A DNA stretch of 64,000 nucleotides from Nemertoderma westbladi (GCA_032718475.1 JAUCBJ010009149.1:117277-181276); one strand, 5' to 3'; shown: positions 23,772 through 35,450, numbered from the stretch's first letter. Translations and numbers: made by a program. Notes: a model not told the origin generated them from the sequence alone.

Positions 23772-24016
23772 TATAGGAAAGGATCTAGGGGCCTTAACCT
23801 CGAATAGTTGTTGTCTCGGCTTCCACCTCGAGGTCCCGGGTTCTCAAATCATTTCAAATTTTTTTGAAATTAATATCTCATATATCTCCAATCCTTACTG
23901 GTTAAAAAGTACGCACGTGATGGGACTAGTCCTACAATTGCGCCAATAAAAGATAAGTTATTTTTGGTAAAATAAACTTATCATTCGAGGTTAAGACCCC
24001 TAGATCCCTTCCTATA
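23772..24016. mobile_element. 245-bp MITE with 32-bp TIRs
   Basis: TATAGGAAAGGATCTAGGGG at the left pairs with CCCCTAGATCCCTTCCTATA at the right, with about two mismatches over 32 bp. An inner stem GATAAGTT/AACTTATC lies at 23952-23983. The stretch at 23831-23850 (AGGTCCCGGGTTCTCAAATC) resembles a pol III B box with a 2-nt insertion. No ORF. Confidence 0.7.
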
Positions 24017-24622
24017 AATGTGTAATAAATAGTTCCAGCAGAACGGAAATGTTCTGATTATATATAATTTATATTTCAGTAAACCATCTCCAGTAATCAA
24101 ATGCAAATTAATTTTAATAAAACTTTATCTTACTAATATTTCAGAAGTGTAAAATAAAGTGAATGTTACCAAAAACCACCACATATACTAATAACTTTTA
24201 GGGAATTTAATCTAAAATTGCAATCCCGATACCGAAAAACGATATCCCGAGAGCGATAATCCCGGTCCCGATCCCTGAAATCCCGAAAAGTCTGATCCTG
24301 TTTAAACACTATATAATGTCGCAGTCTTACGTATTCGCATCACTGATGTAAAACCATCGATATCAGGCGCCATCCATTTGTTCTGATCATCAAATTAAGG
24401 CAATGTAAACACTCTTAAATTTATATAAAACGATATGACGGCTAACGAATTAATTAATTACAAACTGTTTTTTACCTCAATGTTTAAAGCTAAAATAGTA
24501 GATTAATCGGCGCCGTTGTCCACGGATGAACAGAGCAACTGGGCAGCAATTCCATTACAGAGTAAGTATTAGGAGTAGTTTGATGCTGTTCAACACTTTG
24601 TGTACCGGTATATAATTTGATA
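24017..24622. other. No gene
   Basis: AT-rich spacer without recognisable coding sequence or repeat structure beyond short motifs. Confidence 0.5.
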
Positions 24623-25377
24623 TCTATATATATAAATATCATGTGTTTGTTTGTTTGTCTGTCTGTCTGTCTGTCTGTCCGTCTATACGTTTCTACACAC
24701 AAGCACCAATCGGAGCTCGCGGCACATCGAACGGAAGCTCTCGTCACGAGCACGTGCACTGTCGCTATCTCGAGTCTTATTTTGCGTGTGCTGTACGCGG
24801 TTCTAAATTGATTATATACTTCCAGACTTCCACAATTTAATTGTGGGGCGAGGCACGAAGTTGGCGGAGCCTTAGCGAATTGACACTGTTAGGGGGTGGG
24901 TCAATTTACGCAAATAGTTGTCGTCGTCGTCGTCGTCGTCATCGTTGTCGTCGTCGTCGTCGTCGTCGTTGTCGTTGTCGTCGTCGTTACGATTTTGACA
25001 TGCTAATAACTTTGTCGGATTTAAAGCTGCCAAGTTGAAAATTTGTAGGTATCAATATGAGCAAAAGTTGAGATTTTTGAGAGACTTTCAGACACCATCA
25101 GTGCAATGGTCTCCCGCTAGAGGGCCACATGTCTAAACATTAAATGCCCTCCCATTTCTTTGCTTTTAATCCGTTTAAGCTGAAACTTGGCAGATATGTA
25201 TTAGACCATTAGCTGTGACTTTCAAAGGAGGCGAATCCATCTGCAGTTCTCCAGTCTGCCGCTAGAGGGCCAACGTGACTATTTGCATAAATTGACCTAC
25301 CCCCTAACAGTGTCAAATCGCTAAGGCTCTGCCAACTTCGTGCTGCGCGAAGTCCCCACTTCGTGTAGTGTTATAGA
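24623..25377. mobile_element. Non-autonomous element with internal 90-bp inverted repeats, possibly Helitron-like
   Basis: The left end begins TCTATATATATAAATATC followed by GTTT/GTCT repeats, which resembles the 5' ends of some Helitrons. Bases about 24843-24925 and 25283-25365 are inverted repeats (CACGAAGTTGGC, CCTTAGCGA, GACACTGTTAGGGGGT). Near the right end CGAAGTCCCCACTTCG forms a short hairpin about 14 nt from the proposed terminus. The terminal CTRR expected of Helitrons is not exact (TATAG). A GTC-rich microsatellite occupies 24919-24987. Confidence 0.45.
24919..24987. repeat. GTC trinucleotide microsatellite
   Basis: About 22 GTC/GTT units with interruptions inside the element at 24623-25377. 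Confidence 0.9.
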
Positions 25378-25667
25378 TTTTTGTTTTTGGGTTAGAGTTA
25401 GTTGGTGAAGACTTTCAGGCCATACAATTTATTCAATATTGATCATACGGCAGTATGGGACGCGGTTCATTACAGCTTTAATTTATTTTGAGATGGGGTT
25501 GAGATAGAGCTCTGCATTTAGTTTGTTAAATCCTTAAATCTATATTTATTTGGGAACTCACTACCATTTGGCCTATGAATTATGATCTACTTTTTAATAG
25601 AAATTTGTGATAAACCGAAATGTGTTAACTTAATTAATTGATCGCCTTACAATCGCTTTTATTACAG
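25378..25667. other. No gene recognised; upstream of the Helitron exons
   Basis: AT-rich. It ends in TATTACAG, which serves as splice acceptor for the first recognisable Helitron exon. Confidence 0.4.
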
Positions 25668-25911
25668 TTGTATCAGAAGACACTGTGTTTCGAAAACGCG
25701 ATTTCGTTCTAACACTCAGCGGTCCAGGTAATCAAGTCCGCTAGATTTCTGACACAAACCGGGCCGCGGATGCACTGCATTTCATTCTGTTCTTTCCTAC
25801 TGGGACAGATGGTTGGCACTCTGGGCTGGATGTAACCTGCAGGCGGTTCTATCAGTTTCACATGCATATTCGGTACAAGGCCGACGCCATGCTATTTAAT
25901 TCTTTGCACTG
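25668..25911 (+). pseudogene. Helitron replication protein, exon before the Rep domain
   Basis: Between acceptor TATTACAG and donor GGTGAGT the plus strand encodes VFRKRDFVLTLSGPG, a TAG stop at 25742-25744, then ISDTNRAADALHFILFFP and TGTDGWHSG. This is the conserved stretch just upstream of the 'GGRLFQQY' motif in Helitron proteins. It ends in codon phase 2 (CACTG then gt), matching the next exon, which starts with one base and then GGATGTCGT. The in-frame stop shows that this copy is not functional. Confidence 0.82.
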
Positions 25912-26705
25912 GTGAGTATTATTTAAAATAATAACCGTCGTTTTGGGGTTATTGTATGTAAGATGGGCCGTTATAAATTAATATATCTTTATAAAGTAAA
26001 AACATTTTTGTGTTTATAACTACACTGAAACCCCGGCGTTAAAGAATTTAGTAATTTTTTGTTGTACCAAAAGTCACAGTTCTTAATTTTATACAACTCA
26101 TTCATTGGAAAAAAATTTAACTAAATTAAAATTATTTTTTTTTATATTATTTTTATTAAATGTTATGCTAATTATTTTAAATTATTAATCACTATAATTT
26201 CCCCTATAATAAATCATTAAATCAAGATAAAAACTAAGGAGCTAACCTTATTACAGGTACACATTGAATTGCGTTTTGCCGTAACTCAAGGTTGAGTTGA
26301 GTGAGCCGCAATTCCGGTTCACGATGTCCGGTTGTGGTATGTTGATTTTAAACTGGCCTTATATAGTATGTTTTAAATAGGGCTCAAATGTATGAATTAT
26401 TAAATAGAGTGTAGTGCGTGATGCATGATAAAGTTTTGTTGAGGCGGAGTATTAAAAATTGTGTAAGAGGGGATTTCTATTTATTTATAAGAGAGGATAT
26501 TGGTAATTTAGTTAACAGTTGATTAAAATTAGTGAAAAAGTTACGTGTGTAAGTGTGTATCTGATTTAATAAATAAATAAATAAAATAAATATTAAATAA
26601 TAAAATAGTTTTATTTAATATACCAGAAACAGTTAAAACTTACAAAAAAAAAGTTAATTACAAACTGGCGTAATGTGCAGTTTTATTTATTGAAATAATC
26701 AGCAA

Positions 26706-26942
26706 TGCCAGCAAACCATTCCTCCAGGTGGGGGTGGTGTAGTTTGTGCAAAGTGTTTTGTGCGAGGTTGCAAAGGACACACCCGTTACTTCTATCTGGG
26801 AGGTACAGGTTCGCTCACGGACCGAGCCAGTTATTATTTTGTAACTGTTTCGCCAACCCAGCGATATGGGAATGTGGTTTCTTCTGTTGAAGTAAAAAAG
26901 GGCATTGTTTACGTTTCTATTCGAATTCGAATTTTGGATTAA
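26706..26942 (+). CDS. Unrecognised open frame inside the Helitron intron
   Basis: After a possible acceptor (AATAATCAG, ending about 26702) one frame runs through VRGCKGHTRYFYLGGTG and SPTQRYGNVVSSVEVKKG to a TAA at 26940-26942. An overlapping frame starts with ATG at 26705. It lies in the intron between two Helitron exons and is not needed for that reading frame. I do not recognise it. It may be a scrap of another gene captured by the Helitron, or chance. Confidence 0.25.
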   Translation, partial: CQQTIPPGGGGVVCAKCFVRGCKGHTRYFYLGGTGSLTDRASYYFVTVSPTQRYGNVVSSVEVKKGIVYVSIRIRILD

Positions 26943-27149
26943 GTGTTCTGGATTTTCTCTTCCCTACAGGTAATAGCCAAGATAGAAAAACCTTCGGTTT
27001 GCCTGCGGTGATTCGCGTACACGGATAACCTTGTGTTAATTTAATAGTGTACCATAATCAGTATAATTAAACTATGTACCCTTATTGATTTAGATATTTT
27101 ACCATATTGCATTATGCCACTGCTAAATGTGTTTTTATTTGAATTTTAG

Positions 27150-27939
27150 GGGATGTCGTTTATTCCAAGAGTATCTGTGTTTGGGGTTGGCAAAAATAGA
27201 GAACCAGGACCAGGACCAGGACCAGGACCAGGACCAGGACCAGGACCAGGACCAGGACCAGGACCAGGACCAGGACCAGGACCAGGACCAGGACCAGGAC
27301 CAGGACCAGGACCAGGACCAGGACCAGGACCAGGACCAGGACCAGGACCAGGACCAGGACCAGGACCAGGACCAGGACCAGGACCAGGACCAGGACCAGG
27401 ACCAGGACCAGGACCAGGACCAGGACCAGGACCAGGACCAGGACCAGGACCAGGACCAGGACCAGGACCAGGACCAGGACCAGGACCAGGACCAGGACCA
27501 GGACCAGGACCAGGACCAGGACCAGGACCAGGACCAGGACCAGGACCAGGACCAGGACCAGGACCAGGACCAGGACCAGGACCAGGACCAGGACCAGGAC
27601 CAGGAACAGGACCAGGACCAGGACCAGGACCAGGACCAGGACCAGGACCAGGACCAGGACCAGGACCAGGACCAGGACCAGGACCAGGACCAGGACCAGG
27701 ACCAGGACCAGGACCAGGACCAGGACCAGGACCAGGACCAGGACCAGGACCAGGACCAGGACCAGGACCTCTATTATTACAAGACACATCAACCCCAGTT
27801 AAGGGCGGATAAGTACGGCCGATTATTCGAGGCCGTACATGCCCATGACTCTTCTAATGCTCCTCTCCGTGCCAGGAAGTTGGTCATCCTGCCACCGTCG
27901 CATGTCGGGTCTCCACGCTACATGCATTCCCGCTACCAG
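27150..27939 (+). pseudogene. Helitron Rep exon with a 94-copy CAGGAC insertion
   Basis: The exon opens after acceptor ATTTTAG with GCRLFQEYLCLGLAKIEN, the Helitron 'GGRLFQQY...KIE' motif. It passes through 94 in-frame CAGGAC hexamers (Gln-Asp repeats) and resumes with YYYKTHQPQLRADKYGRLF, KLVILPPSHVGSPRYMHSRY, as in Helitron proteins. It ends at donor CAG/GTATAT in phase 0. Helitron proteins act in rolling-circle transposition through an HUH Rep nuclease and a helicase. The HUH motif and helicase lie further downstream in the family and are absent here. There is no stop in the whole exon, including the 188 repeat residues. Confidence 0.88.
27205..27768 (+). repeat. CAGGAC hexanucleotide array, 94 copies
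   Basis: 564 bp of perfect 6-mers apart from one C-to-A change at about 27606, which turns Asp into Glu. Because 6 is a multiple of 3, the Helitron frame is kept. Other frames give Pro-Gly or Leu-Val repeats, which are shadows. Confidence 0.97.
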
Positions 27940-28148
27940 GTATATTAAATACTTATAAAATAAACTAAATTAGTTTCGTTATTTTATTATATTGGCATTT
28001 TCACTTTAAAAAATGTTAATAATAATAGGTGTAAAGTCTTTTTAAGGTTTAATCTATGTCACTATACCACAAAATCACGCAGTTTATTATATCTGTTATG
28101 CTCTGAGGCAGATTCTGTATGGTCATACTAATATCCTGCAAGCTACAC

Positions 28149-28277
28149 TACCGTACTTACTCGAATAAGAGTCTGGGCGTTTAAGTTTGTAAATTTATAT
28201 GAGGGTTCGCGTTATAACGCGATTATTCGAGGTGGCCGTTTATTCGGGGATGGGCTCTTATTCGTGTAAATACGGTA
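28149..28277. mobile_element. 129-bp MITE inside the Helitron intron
   Basis: TACCGTACTTACTCGAATAA at the left pairs with TTATTCGTGTAAATACGGTA at the right, as imperfect TIRs of about 23 bp. It is non-coding and lies in the intron between exons ending at 27939 and starting at 29031. Confidence 0.7.
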
Positions 28278-29030
28278 TTTATTCGTCATAGGTTGTGTTT
28301 TAGTGCTCGTGGTAATGACATGACTGACTTTGGTTTAATCAATCCCGTCCTATGTGTGGCCTCTATTTCGTTTATTATTTTTGATTAGGGTTTATTGTAA
28401 TCCCGCATTAACTAAGTGTTATAACAAAGAAACCTAGAAAATTTGTTAATTAAGGTTCCTAACAAAGTTTTTATTTGTGTCCTAAATATTTTCTAAAATT
28501 CACTAATTGTTTACTAATAATATTATATAAAAATATTATATATTATTATTAAATTAAATTAAGTAACGAATAAGATAAGAATCACGTTGACTCGAAATAT
28601 CGTATACATTTTTATTTTTATTGCTTGATATTGGTCTGTCTATATATTTCGTTCTACACAAGACTATAAATATTATTATATTAATAAATATTAAACATAA
28701 TAATTTCATTTTATAATATTATACTTAAAAGTTCTGACAACATGATTGATAAGACTAAAGTTCTCGTTGCTATTACAATCCGCCCTGAACATCGCATTTT
28801 AAAACGGCTCACCATGTAATCGTATAAAGTGTTACAAGGCTTGAAGTAATACAATTTGATCCTCTATCGATACATGTTATAAAATTTATGAAATTCTAAT
28901 ACGAAAAATATTTTCACATTTTGTTATTTTTTCCATAGAAAAAAATTATAAACCTTGAAATGGCTGAAAATTGTCTCGGAAGTGTAATGTTTTTTTTGTC
29001 AATATAATAAAATAATGCTTTGTTTTATAG

Positions 29031-29168
29031 GATGCCATGGCGATATGCCGAGAGTACAGGAAGCCAGACGCGTTCATTACCATCACGTGTAACACGAAAT
29101 AGCCTGAGATTCAGGGGTCTTTGTTACCCCACCAACGCCCAGAATATCGGCCTGATATAGTTGACAGT
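29031..29168 (+). pseudogene. Helitron Rep, next exon, truncated
   Basis: Acceptor TTTTATAG, then DAMAICREYRKPDAFITITC, NTK, a TAG stop where the family has Trp, and PEIQGSLLPHQRPEYRPDIV. This is the canonical 'FITFTCNPxW' block and continues the previous exon in phase 0. At 29169 Helitron similarity ends at the terminus of the long inverted repeat, so the HUH active site and helicase are lost. Confidence 0.85.
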
Positions 29169-30107
29169 GTAAAAGCTTTTGCGGACATAACAAGTCATTT
29201 TTCTCCGCAATGTACCGTGTAGGTGCTTTAGCGGACATAACAAGCCATTTTCTGCCGCAATGCGCTTAATACTCTAAAAAGGACTGGAACTCAGATGGCG
29301 ACATCTGTCAGCTGATTTACTGTCAACGTGGAACCTCTCTTTGTTCTGCCTAGCTCAGCCAATCAGAGCGATTTTTATTTTATTTCGTACAGAGGCCTAC
29401 GGAAAACCGCGCAATGCATTACGGTCTTTGTTTACCTTTCTGAGCCTCAGAACATCGGCTTGGAAATTCTTCTGTACTTCTGTAGAAGTTTCAGACTTTG
29501 ACCTAAATATCAGAAACATCAGATGGCTTTGATTACAAGAACGTAAAACTATTAACACAACACACCGCAGCATACCGCAGTACACCGCATCACACCGCAA
29601 GTCAGCATTGCTGGACATGGAGCGCTGCATCAGTAACACCTACTGACTGTTCACCGCAGTATTTTACTTCTGTTATTAATTATTGTTAATTGGTGCATAT
29701 TGCTGATATATTAGGAGAATTTCCGATGAATAATCATAAAACCCCCAATCTTCTTGATTACTGAAGGTTAGAGGAACAGGTTTACCGGTAACAACTGCGA
29801 CTTACATTATAGTGGATTTTGTGTGAATTAAATGCTATTTCATAATCCCTACATGTGTCAGTTGCGATCCTCCTTATATATGATCAAATTCAGTGACGGT
29901 CGGCAGATCAGTGTGAAAGTAGTGTGAAGCCGTGTGAAGTGGTATGAAGGTTAATAAAGCATCTCCTAAAGAATGCGCTTTATACAAAACTCAGTAGCCA
30001 TCCAGTTGTGATTAGTATAAGTCATAACTCTGTTTTATACTTAAAGCGCCACGTCCTAAAGGAACTGTTAATATTTCCCCGAAAGTAAATATATTGTCAG
30101 GGATTAT
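29169..30107. repeat. Left arm of a long inverted repeat (about 0.94 kb)
   Basis: Diverged reverse complement (roughly 80-85%) of 34269-35280, with many small indels. The outermost bases are GTAAAAGCTTTTGCGGACAT. A shorter related motif (TTTAGCGGACATAACAAG) recurs about 60 bp further in. Shared blocks deeper inside include GCATCTCCTAAAGAATGCGC and TATAAGTCATAACTCTGTTT. Confidence 0.82.
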
Positions 30108-33100
30108 GTTGCGAACAACCGCGTCACCTATACTAACAGCAGAACTGTTGAACAGACAGATACTGGTATACTTCTCTGCCAACCTGATAAATTCCCGCCT
30201 AACCAATAAGACACAAAGACTGCTCTACTGTTAAATAAAGGCGATCAGGAGCGTGCTATTACTAAATTGTAGGGCTGCTAAATACAAAACCGCTACTTAC
30301 CGTTGGATGGCGCTAATCTGCCGTCCGCTAATATAATTTACTAAATTTACACGGCTCCTGCAAAATCGCTTGTTCCTTTCTCTACCGATCGCTCGATAGA
30401 GAGCTAACTGTTCGAATCTATGAGCCACGCGGGAATAACCAAAACAATAAACCCGAGTCGGCTCCCTAAGCTTACTTAAGACGAGTGCGAGAGGCTTTGC
30501 ACTCAGAGTATATTCTTACGTCTAATGTTACTACTATTTGAAGCACGCTATTTCCTACGTCTTTTCTAATCGCGAATACTGGGGGTTCCCTAACGTAATG
30601 TGTGAATGCGAGAATATTTAAAATAATCAAAAATGGTACAGTACAATGTCTTTCGTAGGTGATACCGCTCTGGGTCTAAATTTGCCTGCGGCTGGCTTTA
30701 GGCCAGCAAATTACTAATGCGAATTGCGTACTGAATACTGCGATCTAGCTTATTGCCCGCTAATGCAAATAACCGCTCAGCGTGAATAGTTTACGGTACT
30801 CTAAATTATTACCTAGCTACTCTCCGCTATGCTGCGTACTAATTATTAATTTCACTAATTAATTACAGTCACAAATATGTAACTGCGTACTAATTACTAA
30901 GAGTTCCAGAATGCGTAATTCTAATTTATTACACAACAGGTTTTGCTAGTAATAGCCTAAATTGCCGTATTACTTTGACCTAATCAGTAATTATTTGTAG
31001 TAACTAAGAAATAGAAATCAATCAAAAGTAAGGGGCACCTACCTAAGCATTTGTAATCATAGGCACACTTCAGTAACACACCAATCAGCGTCAGCAATCA
31101 CAGATCACAATAGTACAACTTGCAATTATACAATCCGCAATCATACAATTCGCCATGCAATTCGCTATCCACTATTCGCTATTCGCTATTGTAAAGCACG
31201 CAGGCCTCTCCCCAGTACGTCTAAGCTTCTAACTAACCCAATTCCTGCCCCCCTAATACTAAATAGAGACAAGACCTGGATCACCAGCCCCCTAATTGCC
31301 GTACCAGCAGATTGTCTGCCCGCTACAACGCAAATAGCCCCTTCTATAACGCAAGTTGCCCAACCGCAACGTTGACCCCCCGCCAGCGTTGCCCGCCTTT
31401 GAATCCTCCGCTCTCCCTTAGTCGCTCAACCCCCCGATGTGCCCACCGCCTACTGGCACCTTAGCCCTCCATTATGCTAATAGCTACCGTAGCGGCGCAT
31501 GCAAATCACAAGTCTGACAGTCTCAGAAATCCCGTAGGATTATTGCGTCGAAAGAAATTACATAGAACCATTAACTAAAGGGTAGAAATCACAGTTCCAT
31601 GATGTAATTAGCAGTAATCTTGAGATTAATTGAGAAACACAACAAGAATCAAACAGAAATTATAAATTTGCAAATCATTTCAAGAAAATTAATCAAAAGC
31701 AGAAGATACGCACAAATTGTACTCTGAGGTAATAGGTTTGGTACAGCTCTACCGGCAAACCGCCAATTTATAGGTGATCCGAGTGGGGTGATGCAATAGG
31801 GTGATGCAATCGCTCTCCTATTGGCTCTCCAGTCCGCGCTAGCATTAGACCAACCTGGAAGCAGTTAGTCCAATAAGAAGGCCGGATTGTAGCCCTATTG
31901 CTCCCCAAACCCTCAAATTATTACCATATATGGTAATGGATCATGTCCCTGGCTGCGGAATGGTCAGGATAGCGTCCCTATATGCAAGCCCTATCGAAGC
32001 TAATAACAGCAAGCACATATCCAGGGTCCAACTGCTATAATTACAGTTAGAGCAAGTCTAGTAATTCAGTATGACTGTTAGCCTAGTAATTAATTACAAT
32101 ATATTAGAATACCGGTATACACTTATAGTATATATAAGTATTATTGCAGACTAGAATTAATTACACATTACCGGTATATAATTTCAGCTGAGATTTATAT
32201 AATAAATATAGTAAGCCTATTGTAAATACCGGTATGTCAATTATTTTAGAATAATTGAATTTCTGAATTTTAAGGTTTACTTGGTTACTTTACTTTACTT
32301 AATTACCGTTATTTAAGCAGTAGTCCAACTGATATTAAGACCTAATTGTTGTATGACAGGCCTACTAGTTTATAAATCTATTGGAGTTGATTTATAATAT
32401 ATATACCCGTTTAATGGGTTTTGTTACAATATTTGAAATAAATGTTATTATTTCTGAGAAGGAGTCACTGCACATAAGCTATACGCTCTCAGTGCGGTGC
32501 TACTTGTTGGACACTAAAACAAATAATTCTACTTGCCTAAGTTACTTATTACTACAGATTACGTACAATTCGGGTGAGATTACAATCTCTAAATAAACAC
32601 AAAAATTACACGTACGAATTTTTTAGGGTTAATTTTACTGGGAAACTACAAACCAGCCTAACAAAGGGTTAGAACATCTGGTTATTACAACGGACAGGAT
32701 ACTACGGTATTTGAGAATAATATAGCAGTAGTAAATATACTGCGTTGTCCAGATAGGAAAAATACCACCGTCTGACGACTTATAGCCGTATCGCTATAAG
32801 TACTACGTTATGTTTCACGGAGTGTTCCTACCTAGAAGTTAATTACCGCGGCCTACCATAGCCAACGTGCCTATTAACCACTTTACAACACAAATATACT
32901 GCCTACACACTAATTACTTTCGGAAAGCACTGTACACTAAACCCTAAATTAGGTACAAGTACTTGTATAACAAATAACCAGCAGTTAAATATACTTGAAC
33001 AGCTAAAAGAACCACGGTTTATGCTGGAGTGACCGGAGCACAAAATCACCAGTCTTTACCTACGCCGAGCAGCCCTGATGTAGTACCGGGGTTAATTATA

Positions 33101-34268
33101 ACGGTATGTATAAAAAGCACAATTACTGTAGGAATAAACTTGGGGGTATGAATGTTGCGAATAATCGCATAAACTCTGAATAATAAATATTACGCTATGC
33201 GTACAGACTACTCAAACAAAATACAGACTAAACGCTGGCAGACTACTATCAAGCCTAAACAAACTACAGTATATGCAGTCTCCGAAATATTTAGTTAGTA
33301 TGCGTTCTAACCTAGTAGTACGACTTATTCTTTCGGGGGGGTTTACCTTACAACTCAAGATGCCCCTACGTTCCTAACTAGCACTTTATCGGACGTATAC
33401 TCTACACACACGGCAGTCCCTTCAGACCTAACAACAGCCAGACAACAATCCGGCCTACAAATTATCCGAATAAGAAATATTACGCTACCCATACAGACTA
33501 CACAAACAAAATACAGACCAAACGCTAGCAGACTACTATCAAGCCTAAATAAACTACAGTATATGCAGTCTCCGAAATAGTTAGTTAGTATGCGTTCTAA
33601 CCGAGTAGTACAACTTATTCTTTCAGGGGGATTTACCTTACAACTCAAGATGCCCCTACGTTCCTAACTAGCACTTTATCAGACAGATGCACTACACACA
33701 CTGCAATCTCTTCAGACTTAACAACAGTCAGACAACAATCCAGCCTACAAATTATCTATACAATCTGCGCAGGCTTACACGTCTTCTGCTCAATATTAAC
33801 TTACAAGTAAATAAAACTGACAGAAATAGGCCTAAGTAAAATCCCCATAAAAACCAGGCGTCCCCGATTTAATATCAAGACCTACCGGTATATAATTATC
33901 AAAATCGAATAATACTGATGTACCTGTACAGTAAGTAAGTACCGGTTCGGGCAGTTGGGCCTACAGGCCTACAGCAGTACATGTTACCGTTCAACCGGTA
34001 CTTTCGACTTTATTGCTTACGCCGCAATAAAGAAACTATAACTGTTATTGTTTGCGCTTTTAGACCTTTAGCAGTTTAACCCGCTAATTTATATGTCTTT
34101 TAGTTTGTAAATCGACTTTAGCCTATGACAAGTATTAGATACACTACATTAGCCGAAGCCAGCCGATGCGCGATCATTCACCCGCTGGATATACCCGGGA
34201 GACTGGATTCGGATGCTTTGACCTTATTGCGGTGTAGGCCTACTGTACTATTCGATTGATCGTTAATA
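30108..34268. other. Interior between the long inverted repeats; no gene
   Basis: 4.16 kb with no frame over 97 codons and no similarity I recognise. It includes a tandem duplication of about 290 bp (33179-33468 and 33469-33760; shared AAATATTACGCTA and CTCAAGATGCCCCTACG). Short AT-rich motifs such as AATTAATTAC and ACCGGTAT are frequent. Confidence 0.55.
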
Positions 34269-35280
34269 TATAATCTCTGACAAATATTATTCACTTTCGA
34301 GAAATATTAGCAGTTCCTTTAGGATGTGGCGCTCTAAATATGTAAACAGAGTTATGACTTATACTAAACACAACGGGATGGCTTAGGATTTACACATAAG
34401 GCGCATTCTTTAGGAGATGCTTTGTTATCAGTCAAGCTCATACACACTACCGCACAATACTGCACGCTGATCTGCCAATCTTCACTGATTTTTATCATAT
34501 ATAAAGAGAATAGCAACCGACATTTCTAGGGCCTATGAAATAGCATTCAACTCACTACAAACCAATATAATGTAAGTCGCAATTGCTATATGTAACCGGT
34601 CTCTCTAACCTTTAGTGTATCAAGAAGATTGGGATTTTATGATCATTTATCGATATTCTCCGAATATAACAATATTCAATCAACTGATACAATTAATAAC
34701 CAACAGTAAATAGCAGTAAAATAATGCGGTAAAAGGTTTGACAATATGAGTTTGAGTTTGTGTCGTTTGAGTTGGCCTGATAACAGTTATGTGTCCCTAT
34801 AATTAAAGCCGTTCTAATGTTGGCTAAAGTCTGAAACACAGAATCATTCCACAGCCGATGTTCTGGCATCTGGAAAACCAACACTGAACTCGCCCAGCAA
34901 GATTTGCAGAGTTATCTCCACACATAAAATGAAAAACGCCCTGATTGGCTGCTAAGCCGAACAACGAACCCATAGGGCCAACGGCCGTTTCCATGTCAGC
35001 AAACCAGCTGGTAGATGTCGTAATCTGAGTCATCAAGGCTACACTGTGCTAAGAGGATTTTGGTGTATTGCGGCATTAGTAGCTTGTTATGTCCGCCAAA
35101 GTACACATACAGAAAAAATGACTTTTATGTCCGCTAAAACACCTACACGGTACTTTGCGGGCAAAGGGACTGATTATATCCGCAAAAGCTTTTACAGTAG
35201 GTTTTTAGAATATTTGAGCGCATTGGGGGAAACTGGATTGCGGAGCAAAAGGGCCAGTTATATCCCACAAAAGCTTTTAC
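34269..35280. repeat. Right arm of the long inverted repeat (about 1.0 kb)
   Basis: Counterpart of 29169-30107. It carries two copies of the terminal motif on its outer side (CAAAAGCTTTTAC near 35208 and again ending 35280). It abuts a Gypsy RT sequence at 35281, exactly where the related locus at about 52457-52459 is uninterrupted. That marks 35280 as a true element end. Confidence 0.82.
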
Positions 35281-35450
35281 ATGTTGTGAGAAGTTGGCTT
35301 TCTGAGTCCAGTGGAATCTGCCAATTTCCGTGTGCTGCATCGAATACTGTGAAACATTTCGAGGAAGCCGGAATATTAGCAATTACACTGCGTGGAGAAG
35401 GTGTGGGAGACTGTGGACGTTTAACCTGGTTATTAACCTGGTTATTAAGG
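35281..35450 (-). pseudogene. Ty3/Gypsy RT fragment
   Basis: On the minus strand the block VKRPQSPTPSPRSVIANIP, FTVFDAAHGNWQIPLDSESQ, LLTT is read up to the junction with the long-inverted-repeat element. The palm Asp (FD of FTVFDAAHG) is present. It is a scrap of the same Gypsy family as 51736-52640 and is nearly identical to it. The plus-strand frame 35046-35570 is a shadow. Confidence 0.8.

Noticed and set aside
27146-27812. Pro-Gly and Leu-Val repeat frames over the CAGGAC array
   Set aside because: They are other frames of the hexamer array; only the Gln-Asp frame continues into Helitron motifs on both sides.
30375-30425. tRNA-like segment (GTTCGAATC)
   Set aside because: Only a B-box-like string; I could not fold a cloverleaf or find a matching A box and acceptor stem.
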